Shown one piece after another: positions 15,443 through 24,622 of a stretch of DNA of 51,637 bases. The translations under genes were made by a program, and so were the position numbers. Numbering within the stretch: position 1 is the first letter of the stretch; each line of letters opens with the position of its first letter. This DNA is from an uncultured Methanosarcinales archaeon. Its GTDB lineage: Archaea > Halobacteriota > Methanosarcinia > Methanotrichales > Methanotrichaceae. The notes under the pieces were generated by a model, which saw nothing but the letters and a program-made list of their open reading frames with translations, searched no databases and was not told the DNA's origin. The DNA is taken from NCBI GenBank assembly GCA_903871465.1, contig CAIQHB010000074.1:1-51637 (forward strand). Reading direction: 5' to 3'.

Positions 15443-18052
15443 ATGCCGGACAGTATGAAAATTCTAAATCGTGGATTCATCCTACAGGGCTCAGACAAGA
15501 TTGCCACCACGAATCAAATCAAACCAGCAGTCTTAGCGACCAACTTCCTGCCCGCGACAAAAACGACTCTGAACGTGAACGCAGATCTGGCATCAGTAGC
15601 ATCTGTAGTTGTTCCTGTAGCACAGCCATCCACGGTCATCAGGGCAGAGGAAGTACGGCTGGTGGATCCCGCAATGGCTTTGAGAATTTCCTATATAGTA
15701 TTTCCAACAGTAGGCTTTCCCAGAGAAAAGTTGACCGTTCCTATCAGCCCAAGTGTCGATGTCACCGATGATCAGCTCTTCGAGGACCCGGCAGATAAGA
15801 CGAAAAAGCTGTATCTTCCCAGATACCGTATATCTGAGCAGAACGTCTCAGGAAGCCAACAGTACAGGATTTCCCTGGATCAGGTGGGAAATGCATGGAG
15901 CTTAATCATAAATCTTGATAAGTACCCCGCCCCTACCATAGAGGTTGACAGTCGTAGCGCCAGCGAGCTAGCTCATCAAGTGGCAATTATTCTTAGATAC
16001 CAGATAACAGGCTCTGACGGTGCACAAAAGGAGCTCTCCTTCCAGGAGATAACCTTAGAACCGTCTGGGCTCAAGTCAGTCCTGAAATTAAACAGTCTGG
16101 CCGAGAGGGATGAAATCTACAGAGCATTGACTGAGGACGACCATCAATCCGCCTTGATAGTTAGGCGTGCAATCAATGTGGCAATTCCAGTTAAGATGGC
16201 GGATGCGGATACCTCTACGTCTATAGTCTCCTCTGGAACTCATGCTATAAGGGGGACCTGGAGTTTCAGCTTTGACACGGGTAATGAGGGCGGGCAAAAC
16301 GATGATGTCTGGTGGGACCAAGAAACCAGCACAATCAGGAAATTGGTGCCCACTCACAGAGCCAGGATTGTCAATCTGGGGAGGGTGGACTTCGATTCCC
16401 TCTTAGTATCCCAACTCACCGGCCTGACCTATGGCACAGATCCCATAAACGGCAATGCTGAAACTGGAATTTCCATTGACCCGATCTTTAGATCGGTACA
16501 GAGGGCCCAATCGCTCATGGATGGCGATGCTGCAATTAAGTTTTCAACGATGAAAAGAAGATTTATAATCAATCCCACAGACGGCAATGCTGACGCAGGC
16601 AATAATCTCATTAACGGTAATGTGTTCGCAGTCATAACCAACTCAGGCAATTACGCAAAGGTTCAGGTGACAGATTACGGTTATAACCTGGGCATAAAGT
16701 GGATCACCTACGCACCACCGGATGCTGGCACCAAAGAGCCACTCTTTCGAGAGGTCACCAGAGCTCTCGATGATCTTCCAGATCCTCATCGATTCATCTT
16801 TCCTCCTGGCTTGCATCCATACATATTTCACAATATTACTCCATCCACCACAGAGGTATCCGGCCTCGTTCATGTGCAGGTGGACTCCTCCAGCTACTAT
16901 CAGGATACCGCTCAGCCCTATCTCTTCTATTACCTCCCGGATAGCTTCAAGATAGCTAGGAAGCCCGATTCGCCCCATAACCCTATAATTTCAGTGAAGT
17001 TCGAGTCGGAGGATTCTGTCAAATTGGCCTACTTCGCCATGCCCTATACAGACGCAACTCGATTGAGAAGTGCCATGGAGAAGCTGAAACAGAATCCTTC
17101 GTTCCTATCTGCAGCTTTGCCGCAGGGCATCAATAGTCCTGTGCTTCAGCCATTGCAGGTCGATCCCGCTAAAACCGAATTTTACCTGGGCGTACCTGGA
17201 CAGGCAAGCTCTTCAGGGCCATTTCAGGACAGAAGTAAGAATGCCCTTATCAACATCACCACGGGAATTACTGATCAGCTGACGCTTACACTGGACGGCT
17301 TCCAGGAGATCTTCGATTCCATATTCGAGGGCCCTGCTCTGATGTTTCAGGGAAAGATCGAGGCCAATGTGTACAAGGATCAAACTGAGACAATACCGTT
17401 TATCGCCAGGATGAACGACCTGTCAGGAAGTATACTTGATTATAAAGAAGAGCAGGACAACGCGTCCGGCGGTGTCAAGGCCACGCTGATAAATGCCATA
17501 GAGAGCCCTGTCAAGATCAATGCCATCGGTGCACAGATAAGGCGCGATGGCGCAACGTCACATGGCGAGATCAGAGGGCTCAGTCTCCCAGCCCAGCTAA
17601 GCCCGGGAGAGAGCGTTCAGTTCGTAGTAGCTCCTTTGGATCAACTTGCAGGCACCGGTCCGTCTCATGCAACATTCGACCCACTCAATATGGAAGTGCT
17701 GCCTGATAAGGCTGCAATACTGGACAAGATAGTCGGTAACTACGTCTCACCAAAGCCCAGAGAGGTCACCGTCAAGACACCTATATTCAAAGACCCGAAA
17801 GCATCAGAAGACCTGCTTGAGTTCATCGTTGAATTCAAGTCGGGCAACCAAATCGAACTGACTCCGGACAAGGATACTGTCAAGACCACACTAACGCTGA
17901 GCGCGGGCGACCTCAGAAATCTAATCCTTGGAAATCCTGGGCAAAGCAGCTATACCTATCATATCACTGCAGTAGGCAAGGACGGGCACCTAACACAGGG
18001 GCCTGATAAAATTCTTGAGGGCGATACCATAATAGTTCTCGGAGCGAACTGA
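15443..18052 (+). CDS. Large leaderless multi-beta-domain protein, first gene of the accessory operon
   Basis: 869 aa with a GGAGG site 7 nt before the ATG. There is no signal peptide, unlike its paralogue at 12271. Shared landmarks are K-L-Y-L-P-R-Y-R-I (about 115), S-L-I-I-N-L-D-K-Y-P-A-P, S-G-N-Y-A-K-V-Q-V-T-D-Y-G, H-P-Y-I-F-H-N-I-T-P, F-Y-Y-L-P-D-S-F-K-I-A-R (about 500), D-G-F-Q-E-I-F-D-S-I-F and P-F-I-A-R-M-N-D-L-S-G. A C-terminal ~90-aa module ends S-Y-T-Y-H-I-T-A-V-G-K-D-G. The F-Y-Y-L-P motif links it to the N-terminal module of the following six genes. The stop overlaps the next start (TGATG). Function unknown; it may be a scaffold or surface protein of an assembly. Confidence 0.78.
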   Translation: MPDSMKILNRGFILQGSDKIATTNQIKPAVLATNFLPATKTTLNVNADLASVASVVVPVAQPSTVIRAEEVRLVDPAMALRISYIVFPTVGFPREKLTVPISPSVDVTDDQLFEDPADKTKKLYLPRYRISEQNVSGSQQYRISLDQVGNAWSLIINLDKYPAPTIEVDSRSASELAHQVAIILRYQITGSDGAQKELSFQEITLEPSGLKSVLKLNSLAERDEIYRALTEDDHQSALIVRRAINVAIPVKMADADTSTSIVSSGTHAIRGTWSFSFDTGNEGGQNDDVWWDQETSTIRKLVPTHRARIVNLGRVDFDSLLVSQLTGLTYGTDPINGNAETGISIDPIFRSVQRAQSLMDGDAAIKFSTMKRRFIINPTDGNADAGNNLINGNVFAVITNSGNYAKVQVTDYGYNLGIKWITYAPPDAGTKEPLFREVTRALDDLPDPHRFIFPPGLHPYIFHNITPSTTEVSGLVHVQVDSSSYYQDTAQPYLFYYLPDSFKIARKPDSPHNPIISVKFESEDSVKLAYFAMPYTDATRLRSAMEKLKQNPSFLSAALPQGINSPVLQPLQVDPAKTEFYLGVPGQASSSGPFQDRSKNALINITTGITDQLTLTLDGFQEIFDSIFEGPALMFQGKIEANVYKDQTETIPFIARMNDLSGSILDYKEEQDNASGGVKATLINAIESPVKINAIGAQIRRDGATSHGEIRGLSLPAQLSPGESVQFVVAPLDQLAGTGPSHATFDPLNMEVLPDKAAILDKIVGNYVSPKPREVTVKTPIFKDPKASEDLLEFIVEFKSGNQIELTPDKDTVKTTLTLSAGDLRNLILGNPGQSSYTYHITAVGKDGHLTQGPDKILEGDTIIVLGAN

Positions 18053-19866
18053 TGCCGCAACAAGGCCTGCCGGATTTTCATAAGCCCTTAACCTCAGATG
18101 GTTTGCAAATATTCTACCCCTACGAGGACTCTGGGACGCATGTCTTCATGCCTGATGGCCTCAAGTTGGCTGAACGCAGCGATGGAAGCCCTGATTTCAT
18201 GCTTTCGCTTGTAAGGGGGCTAAGCCCAGCCCTTCCTCCTGCACCTCATGGAATGCTGGACTTCAAGGTCATGCCCAGTTACAGGATTGACCAGGCGCTC
18301 AGTATACTAAGGGAAAAGGATCCTGGTGCCGTGATAGCACCAGCCACATTTTCCTCAGGCTGGCTTGTGATTCAAGCGTTAGGCAGCAGCGACCTGCCCA
18401 CTGAGATGAAGGCACCTATCCAGATGACCTGGAACGGCCTGGGAATGGCACGGTCCACTCTTAAGGTTTCAGCAGAAACAGCCGCGATAATCAAACAATC
18501 ACTTGAGAGCCAGATACTCTCCTTGCGGGCCTATGCCGAGATTGAGATGTCCGGGGTGTCGCCAAGGATTCCAATTAAAGTGAAGTTTGATCCAGCGGAA
18601 CTTATGGAAGCCCTGGCGAGAGCTTTGGGGAATGAGAATAGAATTGTTCCGCAGAGCGGAGTGTTGGACTTCTTTATGAGAGACCTGAAGCTCTTGCCTA
18701 TGGAGATATCAGGGGACCTCTCCGGGGTTGATCGAAGAGAGCTCTCTGAGGCTATCATGGATCATTTGATTGACAGGTTCTGCAGCTTCACAATGCCTCA
18801 AGGTAGCCTCATGGAACCGCATATAGCCCTGCCGCACAAAGATCAAGTGGAAAGCGGCACATTTGAGTGGGATCTGTCTCAGTCTCTGGCGGTCAAACGT
18901 GCAACCATTCTTAATCTGTCATCCCTCGAAGCCTTGGGTGCCTGGACAAAAGAACACAAGCTGGAAAAGATCTACCAGGAAGTAGTAGTCCCAGTTATCA
19001 AGACGGGCTTTTTGCCAGTATCGATCTCCTCAAACCTGCCGGATCAGATGGTTGGCGTACTCATAATCGGGGTCAATATCAAAGCGCCCTCTAATATGCC
19101 CTATCGCCCCCAGGCCTTGAATGAAACTATCGAGCTGAATCCTCCAGATTATTCAGCCAGGATAATTTTGAGGTTATCGCCTGCTGAGAAACCAGAATAT
19201 AGCTTTCAGACCTTTGTCGTCATCAAAGACGTGGGTGGCCCAAAAGAGCTGCGTGGGCCAGAGGTTGGCCAAAGTGGAGATGTGCTGATGCTCGACCTCG
19301 ATGATTTTCCAATAAATTTCATAATGGTTGGAGCAAACACGGGTCTGCTAGGGATAGCGGACATTCGAGGGAAATGCAGCTGGCCCGTCTCTGGCAGCAC
19401 TGTAGATCAGCTTTTCAGTCTCAGCCTGAATCAGCCTTCTGTTGCATTAGCCGTACCCAAGGAGATAGAGGATGCGGTTATAGAGGTCGAAGCTCGTCCA
19501 GCCGACGGATCAGGGGTTTTGAAGATAGGACCGATAAGATCGAAGGCTTTGACGATTGAACGGTACTCATTCCCGGAGTACGGGCCCCATAAGATAGTAG
19601 TTGAATGCAATTTTGAAGGAGATGAAAACTCATTTGCAATAGATATCCTGTCCGAAGCCTCGCCGGAATCACAATTGGCTGTACAACACTTCACGCCCTC
19701 GCAACCCAAGAAGGAATGGGGCTATGTAGCTGATTCGCCATTCCATAGCGGTTATAGGTATCGGGAGCATAGGAGTTCCGATCAGCCTCAAGCCACCTGG
19801 TCTGAGATAAGATCGGCATTTGAGAATCTGATGATTCAAGTACCTGATCAGAAGCTACCGAGATAA
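18052..19866 (+). CDS. Leaderless protein with divergent YLP-type N-terminal module
   Basis: 604 aa; the ATG overlaps the previous stop, so translation is coupled. The N-terminus S-D-G-L-Q-I-F-Y-P-Y-E-D-S-G-T-H-V-F-M-P followed by D-G-S-P-D-F-M-L-S-L-V-R-G is a diverged form of the module seen in the next genes (V-Y-x-D...F-Y-x-L-P...G-x-P-x-F-x-F-x-K-Y-R). The centre has helical stretches (about 180-260) and the rest is beta-rich, with no leader or membrane segment. Near the C-terminus, Y-R-Y-R-E-H-R-S-S-D resembles the module-ending strand of its neighbours. Function unknown. Confidence 0.75.
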   Translation: MPQQGLPDFHKPLTSDGLQIFYPYEDSGTHVFMPDGLKLAERSDGSPDFMLSLVRGLSPALPPAPHGMLDFKVMPSYRIDQALSILREKDPGAVIAPATFSSGWLVIQALGSSDLPTEMKAPIQMTWNGLGMARSTLKVSAETAAIIKQSLESQILSLRAYAEIEMSGVSPRIPIKVKFDPAELMEALARALGNENRIVPQSGVLDFFMRDLKLLPMEISGDLSGVDRRELSEAIMDHLIDRFCSFTMPQGSLMEPHIALPHKDQVESGTFEWDLSQSLAVKRATILNLSSLEALGAWTKEHKLEKIYQEVVVPVIKTGFLPVSISSNLPDQMVGVLIIGVNIKAPSNMPYRPQALNETIELNPPDYSARIILRLSPAEKPEYSFQTFVVIKDVGGPKELRGPEVGQSGDVLMLDLDDFPINFIMVGANTGLLGIADIRGKCSWPVSGSTVDQLFSLSLNQPSVALAVPKEIEDAVIEVEARPADGSGVLKIGPIRSKALTIERYSFPEYGPHKIVVECNFEGDENSFAIDILSEASPESQLAVQHFTPSQPKKEWGYVADSPFHSGYRYREHRSSDQPQATWSEIRSAFENLMIQVPDQKLPR

Positions 19867-19880
19867 TAACTGCTCAAGAG

Positions 19881-20864
19881 ATGAAGTATATGATCCTAAT
19901 AGATAAATCTGAAGTAATAAATGGGCTTACGGTATATCCTGATGATTCCTCTGAGGTAACCTTCTATGTAATTCCAAACCAATTAACATATCAATTTGAG
20001 AACGGCGTGCCTAAGTTCAGGTTCTTGAAGTATAGGACATCGAGTCCAATGCTTATGAGCAACATTGACCGCAAAGGCGCATTCGCCCTCAGCCGTATAC
20101 AATGGTCGGTGCCTGAGGATGATATGAGATTGTTGAAGGAGAAGCTGCAAGAAAGGTTTAACCAGGTATTTGCCAGCAAGGGGCAGCAAATGAAGTCGGT
20201 ACTTATAGGCCAGCTCAATTTCATTAGTGGAATGGCCAGTGCCAATCTTAAGGGCCAGATGGGTTACGCAGCTAAAGAGATCCCTAGCCCTGGATCATTA
20301 TCACCAGATGGGCAATACTATGCGCAGTTTGCCAGAGAGTTCACGCCAGAAGCTTCAATTGTATTTGAAAAGACCAATCTAGACAAGACAACTGAAATCC
20401 AGGTTGCCTATGACCTAATAGCTCTGGCCAAGGTCTCTCCAGTCCCTCAGGACAAGATCGTTGAGTGGAAGCTTTCTCTCAGAGGAACCCTGCCCAGCAT
20501 TACCAGTTACGAGGGAGTTAGATGGGATGATCACGTCGAGCTTATGGAGGTCTATGATGCCACTTTCATGCCGCTTGTTATTAATATTCGTGTCAACGCG
20601 GATTTTGACAAACTGCTAATTGAGGACATAGAGGTTCATATCGAGTACAGCCATGGAGATGTTCATGCGGCGGAAGAGTTCCTTTTCAGAAGTTCTCAGG
20701 AATATGCCAGGTTTGAAAGCTTTATCGATGGTAAGTTCCGGAATTATAAGTATTGGTACCAGGTCCACTACAAAAGCGAGAGCAAGATCTTCAGGTCCCC
20801 AGAGGTCGAGACGGACGTGAGTAGCCTGCAAATCGACGTAAACGATCCAAGCTTAAGGATATGA
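19881..20864 (+). CDS. Short YLP-module protein, probably truncated relative of the 22442 protein
   Basis: 327 aa, 14 bp after the preceding gene, with only a weak AAGAG site. The N-terminal module I-N-G-L-T-V-Y-P-D-D-S-S and G-V-P-K-F-R-F-L-K-Y-R, then P-S-I-T-S-Y-E-G-V-R-W-D-D-H and N-Y-K-Y-W-Y-Q-V-H-Y-K-S-E-S-K, align along their length with the 22442 product but skip an internal ~80 residues. The protein stops at D-V-N-D-P-S-L-R-I, where the relative continues with three more C-terminal modules. A fragment of such a module follows immediately out of frame, so this gene looks like the product of a deletion. Confidence 0.75.
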   Translation: MKYMILIDKSEVINGLTVYPDDSSEVTFYVIPNQLTYQFENGVPKFRFLKYRTSSPMLMSNIDRKGAFALSRIQWSVPEDDMRLLKEKLQERFNQVFASKGQQMKSVLIGQLNFISGMASANLKGQMGYAAKEIPSPGSLSPDGQYYAQFAREFTPEASIVFEKTNLDKTTEIQVAYDLIALAKVSPVPQDKIVEWKLSLRGTLPSITSYEGVRWDDHVELMEVYDATFMPLVINIRVNADFDKLLIEDIEVHIEYSHGDVHAAEEFLFRSSQEYARFESFIDGKFRNYKYWYQVHYKSESKIFRSPEVETDVSSLQIDVNDPSLRI

Positions 20865-20866
20865 AC

Positions 20867-20971
20867 ATGAACAAAACGAGCTACCGATGGCAGGCCACCT
20901 TCTTCATGAAGGACGGTTCCACTAAGAAGACCGATCTTATTACCATAAGCATAGTTGCAGGAGTAATATGA
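20867..20971 (+). pseudogene. Remnant of a C-terminal beta module
   Basis: Thirty-four codons encode T-S-Y-R-W-Q-A-T-F-F-M-K-D-G-S-T-K-K-T-D, almost the same as S-Y-Q-W-Q-A-T-F-F-M-K-D-G-S-T-K-K-T-D at the end of the 22442 product; the DNA match is also strong. It is separated from the preceding gene by its stop codon and a frame change. It overlaps the next start (ATGA). It is best read as the leftover tail of a once longer 19881 gene, or as recombination debris between paralogues. Confidence 0.7.
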
Positions 20972-22383
20972 TAGAGTTGCCTGGCATGTTCAATCTCCGG
21001 GGAGTGAATCTCTTCCGGAGCAAAAGCGACCCATCGACTTTCTTCTACCTGCCGGGAGAGCCTTTGCCTGTGAGAGGCCCGGACGGAAGACCTACACTGC
21101 AGTTCATGGTGTCAGATAAAGGAGCCATACTGCAATTTGGAACCCAGTGGTCAGTGGAGCCGTCTTTGCTCAGCAAATTGATGGACGATCTGTCCGGAAT
21201 GTATACGGATCTGCCAAAGGAGCTGATCAGGTTATCTCCTGCTCAAAATTCAGTGTCTGCAGTAACGCTGTCTATTGGAGACGGAACAGGGAAGTTCGAT
21301 GAACTCCAATCTGTGAAATCATCGGGATATCCTCCCTTCGCGGCTCTATTCAATGTTCAGCTCAGCTCTCTGGACAAGACCAAAGTAGTAGCCTCGTTGA
21401 ATGGAAGCAGAGATTTCCTTAAAGTCGGTTATAAAGGATCATTACCTGTGGAGCGCGAGGCCAGAGTATCAATATCAGGAGACGTGAGCCAGGAGGTCTC
21501 AGCCCTCGGCAAGAGCGCATCGATCGTTGATGCCCTGGCCATAGTCGAGTCTGCGATCTCAATGGGGACGCTCAAAATTGAAGCGTCAGAGGATGAAGGC
21601 GTCTCACAGGATCTGAGAGATAACACTAACCGTCAAGCCAGGGAGAAGGCCGCGTCAATGATCATGGCCATATCCGCGGGAAATTCGGGCCAGGCCAAAC
21701 TGGAATCGACGGTATCCAGGACTGAAATCGCACAGGTACCTCTGGAAAGCTCCAACGATATCAGTTCCTGGTTCCCTGGTGGAACTGGAGCCGACCACAT
21801 CATTGTGGTTGGAGTCACGATCACAGAGCCAGACAAGAGCTCAGTTACAGAATCCGTTGTACAGACAAAGTTCGTCAAGCTGGGTTTCGAGGCCATCGAA
21901 ATGCCTGTGGCATTCATCGAACTCAAGCTTGGAAATGTTGCTGCAAAGATGGTCGGACCCGGGTTTGCAGATTTAGATCTATCGCTGGATTCTGAGGTTT
22001 CCGGTGAGCTGGTCGTCAGAACTAATTATTCTGACGGAGGTCCGGCATTTGAGACCAAGCTTCCCTTGACCGATTCAAAAGGCTGGACCTTGAAGCCCGA
22101 GGATCTGGGGATGGCTAAAATAGTCCTGGATGGATCCCGGCCGAAGTCTGCAGGATCAACGGATGTCAGGGTCAGAGTGGTGTACAGGCCATCCGGAAAA
22201 GGAACTCATGACGACCGCACCATCTACTTCAGGCGCGATAACTGGACAACAAGCTGGTATATTGTCACACGTTCGGCAGGCCTGGAAGGATCTCTGGAGT
22301 TTGATTGGAGGGAGACGGCTGCCGATGGTTCTGTGGTGATGCATCCGTCTTCAAGCACAGATAAGACTGAGTTGCAGCTTTGA
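20968..22383 (+). CDS. YLP-module protein, leaderless
   Basis: 471 aa with a GGAG site. The N-terminal module is recognisable: L-R-G-V-N-L-F-R-S-K-S-D-P-S-T-F-F-Y-L-P, then G-P-D-G-R-P-T-L-Q-F-M-V-S-D-K-G and F-G-T-Q-W-S-V-E-P. A more helical, Ala/Ser-rich middle (about 170-240) follows. The C-terminal third is beta-rich with V-R-V-V-Y-R-P-S-G-K-G-T-H-D-D-R-T-I-Y and L-E-F-D-W-R-E-T-A-A-D-G-S-V. No leader, membrane segment or catalytic motif is seen. It sits mid-operon, so co-expression with the other module proteins is likely. Function unknown. Confidence 0.75.
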   Translation: MIELPGMFNLRGVNLFRSKSDPSTFFYLPGEPLPVRGPDGRPTLQFMVSDKGAILQFGTQWSVEPSLLSKLMDDLSGMYTDLPKELIRLSPAQNSVSAVTLSIGDGTGKFDELQSVKSSGYPPFAALFNVQLSSLDKTKVVASLNGSRDFLKVGYKGSLPVEREARVSISGDVSQEVSALGKSASIVDALAIVESAISMGTLKIEASEDEGVSQDLRDNTNRQAREKAASMIMAISAGNSGQAKLESTVSRTEIAQVPLESSNDISSWFPGGTGADHIIVVGVTITEPDKSSVTESVVQTKFVKLGFEAIEMPVAFIELKLGNVAAKMVGPGFADLDLSLDSEVSGELVVRTNYSDGGPAFETKLPLTDSKGWTLKPEDLGMAKIVLDGSRPKSAGSTDVRVRVVYRPSGKGTHDDRTIYFRRDNWTTSWYIVTRSAGLEGSLEFDWRETAADGSVVMHPSSSTDKTELQL

Positions 22384-22441
22384 GAATTGGAAATGAGAGA
22401 TCAAAGGAGAGAACAGAGAATCGAAATTGGAGGCTAAGAAA

Positions 22442-24610
22442 ATGTTGATGTTAGATACAGCAGAGACTGTCGAAGGATTGACGGTGTATTCGGATGATGC
22501 ATCATGGAATACGTTTTATATCTTACCCAGCACGCCAAGTTTCCGGTTCGACAATGGCGTGCCTATGTTCAAATTCCTTAAGTACAGGCTGCCGATTGAT
22601 AGGCCGGACGGAAAGAAAGGCGGAGGGTTCGCATTCTTTGATGTGGAGTTCACTGTACCTGATGACAAGCTGAAAGCTGTGACTAAAACGCTTCAAGCCA
22701 GGGTGGACAAGATCGCCGCAAACGCCCATATGCAGTCACAACCAGTCAAAATCGGCCAGCTGACTTTCACCAAGGGGAAGGCCAGTTTGAACCTCGAGGG
22801 AGTGGGTGCCACGCTGGTCGAGAAAGTTTGGAACCCAGGCGCGCCAGCTCTATACGGTAAGTTCATTACACCATTTATGGTCGAGTTCACCCCAGAGGGC
22901 GCAACAATCTTCGAGCAGGCTCTGAAAGGTAAGGGAGGAGTGGTCCAGGTAGCCTACGACATTTGGACCACCGTCAAGCTCCCGTCAATGCATGCGCACG
23001 GCCACTGGGATGCCCAGAAATTTTACTCCTTCTTCCAGAAGATTACGACCGATGAGACCTGGTATGGAGCTGACGAGAGCCGCAACGAGACGGTTGTAGA
23101 AAGCTCCCACAATTCCGAATTTCGCATCCTCAAGATAGATAGTTGGGGAGGGATTACAGATCTCAATATCCAGGCTCAGATAAGGGATTCACTCGAAAGG
23201 ACATTCGATGATGCAATAGCCAGGAACCTGATTAAGGACGCAGCTCCAGTCTCGGATGAGAATCGTAAGCTACCAGAGGGTATAGAGAACGTTACCCGCA
23301 ACATGATCAATAATAAGACTGCAAATGTAGATGTCGTTTACGAGGAGAGCGCGACCCTTGAATGGAACCCTGCTCCAAGGGGGATGTTGCCAAACATCAC
23401 CAATTACCCAGGAATCAAATGGGAAGATTACTTCGTAGAGATAGATGCAGACGACCCGTTCTTCAGGCAGCTCAATGTTCCCATCAAAGTGAATGCTGAC
23501 TTCAAGAATCTTCCGCTTCACAGCGTGCAGGTCCACATAGAGTACAATCAGGGGAACACCCACCGGATAGAGGAGCCTGTATTTACGAGCCCCGATGATG
23601 TGTTCAAATTCCTCAGCTATGTCGAGAATAACATCTGGAAGTATAAGTACTGGTACCAGGTCAACTACAAGGATGAGAGCAAGACTTTCAAGTCCAAGGA
23701 AGTTGAGACGGACGAGAAGAGCCTAGTCATTAACGTGGATGATTCGGGCATACTTCATATAACTGCGACACCAGGCGACCTGAACTTCACCAAGATCCCC
23801 CAGGCACAGGTTGCAATTCAGTATGAGGATAAAGGCGCAGGCGTCGACCTCATAGAGGATCAGTTCACCCTTGACAAGGACAACAAAGAGCACACGATGA
23901 CCAAGCTCATCTTCCGGCCCAGGAGGAATCAGTACCGTTATCGGGTCAAGTACGTTATGGCAGACGGCACGGAGTACCAGAAGGACTGGACCGATGGTCA
24001 GGCCAATCAGCTCTTCATCAATGGCCCCTTCAGCGCCACGAAGACAATACACATCAGATCTTTGGGGGACATGGATCAGGATATCGTCAACATCTTTGTA
24101 GATCTGAAGTACGATGACACTGCCAATAAATACATGATGGCCCAGTCTTTTGCTCTCAATAAAGCAAACCCATTCATCGACTGGTCGATTCCAGTGATAA
24201 ATGAAACTGGAGGCAAAGTCGTCTACTCGGCGTCGATCCAGCATAAGGATGGGACGACGGAAGATATAGCCGAGACAGAGGTTAAGACCAACACCATAGC
24301 CCTGGGTAAGATACCAGAAATGCTGCAGGTGCAGGTGCTTCCCGACCTCATAGACTTCAGCTCGGTAAAGCTTGTAAAGGTCTCACTGAGCTATCAAGAC
24401 CAGCCGAACGGTATTGATGAGAAGAAGGATGCGATCTTCAAAGATGCTACTTCAAGCTCTGTGACCTGGACAGTTAACTTGAAAGATAAAAGCAAGAACA
24501 GCTATCAGTGGCAGGCTACTTTCTTCATGAAGGACGGCTCAACCAAGAAGACCGACTCCGCCACCACCAGCGAGCCTACGGTCCTGCCGGACATTTCAGC
24601 AGCGCATTGA
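22442..24610 (+). CDS. YLP-module protein with tandem C-terminal beta modules
   Basis: 722 aa from the ATG 8 nt after GGAGG; a TTG five codons earlier overlaps that site. Residues 8-80 form the N-terminal module (V-E-G-L-T-V-Y-S-D-D, F-Y-I-L-P, G-V-P-M-F-K-F-L-K-Y-R, G-G-G-F-A-F-F-D-V). A middle domain is followed by R-G-M-L-P-N-I-T-N-Y and D-A-D-D-P-F-F-R-Q-L-N-V. The last ~280 residues are about three ~95-aa modules with endings Y-R-Y-R-V-K-Y-V-M-A-D-G-T, V-Y-S-A-S-I-Q-H-K-D-G-T and Y-Q-W-Q-A-T-F-F-M-K-D-G-S. It is leaderless. The beta-module string implies a rod-like or multivalent binding protein. Confidence 0.78.
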   Translation: MLMLDTAETVEGLTVYSDDASWNTFYILPSTPSFRFDNGVPMFKFLKYRLPIDRPDGKKGGGFAFFDVEFTVPDDKLKAVTKTLQARVDKIAANAHMQSQPVKIGQLTFTKGKASLNLEGVGATLVEKVWNPGAPALYGKFITPFMVEFTPEGATIFEQALKGKGGVVQVAYDIWTTVKLPSMHAHGHWDAQKFYSFFQKITTDETWYGADESRNETVVESSHNSEFRILKIDSWGGITDLNIQAQIRDSLERTFDDAIARNLIKDAAPVSDENRKLPEGIENVTRNMINNKTANVDVVYEESATLEWNPAPRGMLPNITNYPGIKWEDYFVEIDADDPFFRQLNVPIKVNADFKNLPLHSVQVHIEYNQGNTHRIEEPVFTSPDDVFKFLSYVENNIWKYKYWYQVNYKDESKTFKSKEVETDEKSLVINVDDSGILHITATPGDLNFTKIPQAQVAIQYEDKGAGVDLIEDQFTLDKDNKEHTMTKLIFRPRRNQYRYRVKYVMADGTEYQKDWTDGQANQLFINGPFSATKTIHIRSLGDMDQDIVNIFVDLKYDDTANKYMMAQSFALNKANPFIDWSIPVINETGGKVVYSASIQHKDGTTEDIAETEVKTNTIALGKIPEMLQVQVLPDLIDFSSVKLVKVSLSYQDQPNGIDEKKDAIFKDATSSSVTWTVNLKDKSKNSYQWQATFFMKDGSTKKTDSATTSEPTVLPDISAAH

Positions 24611-24622
24611 GGAGGGATTTAA

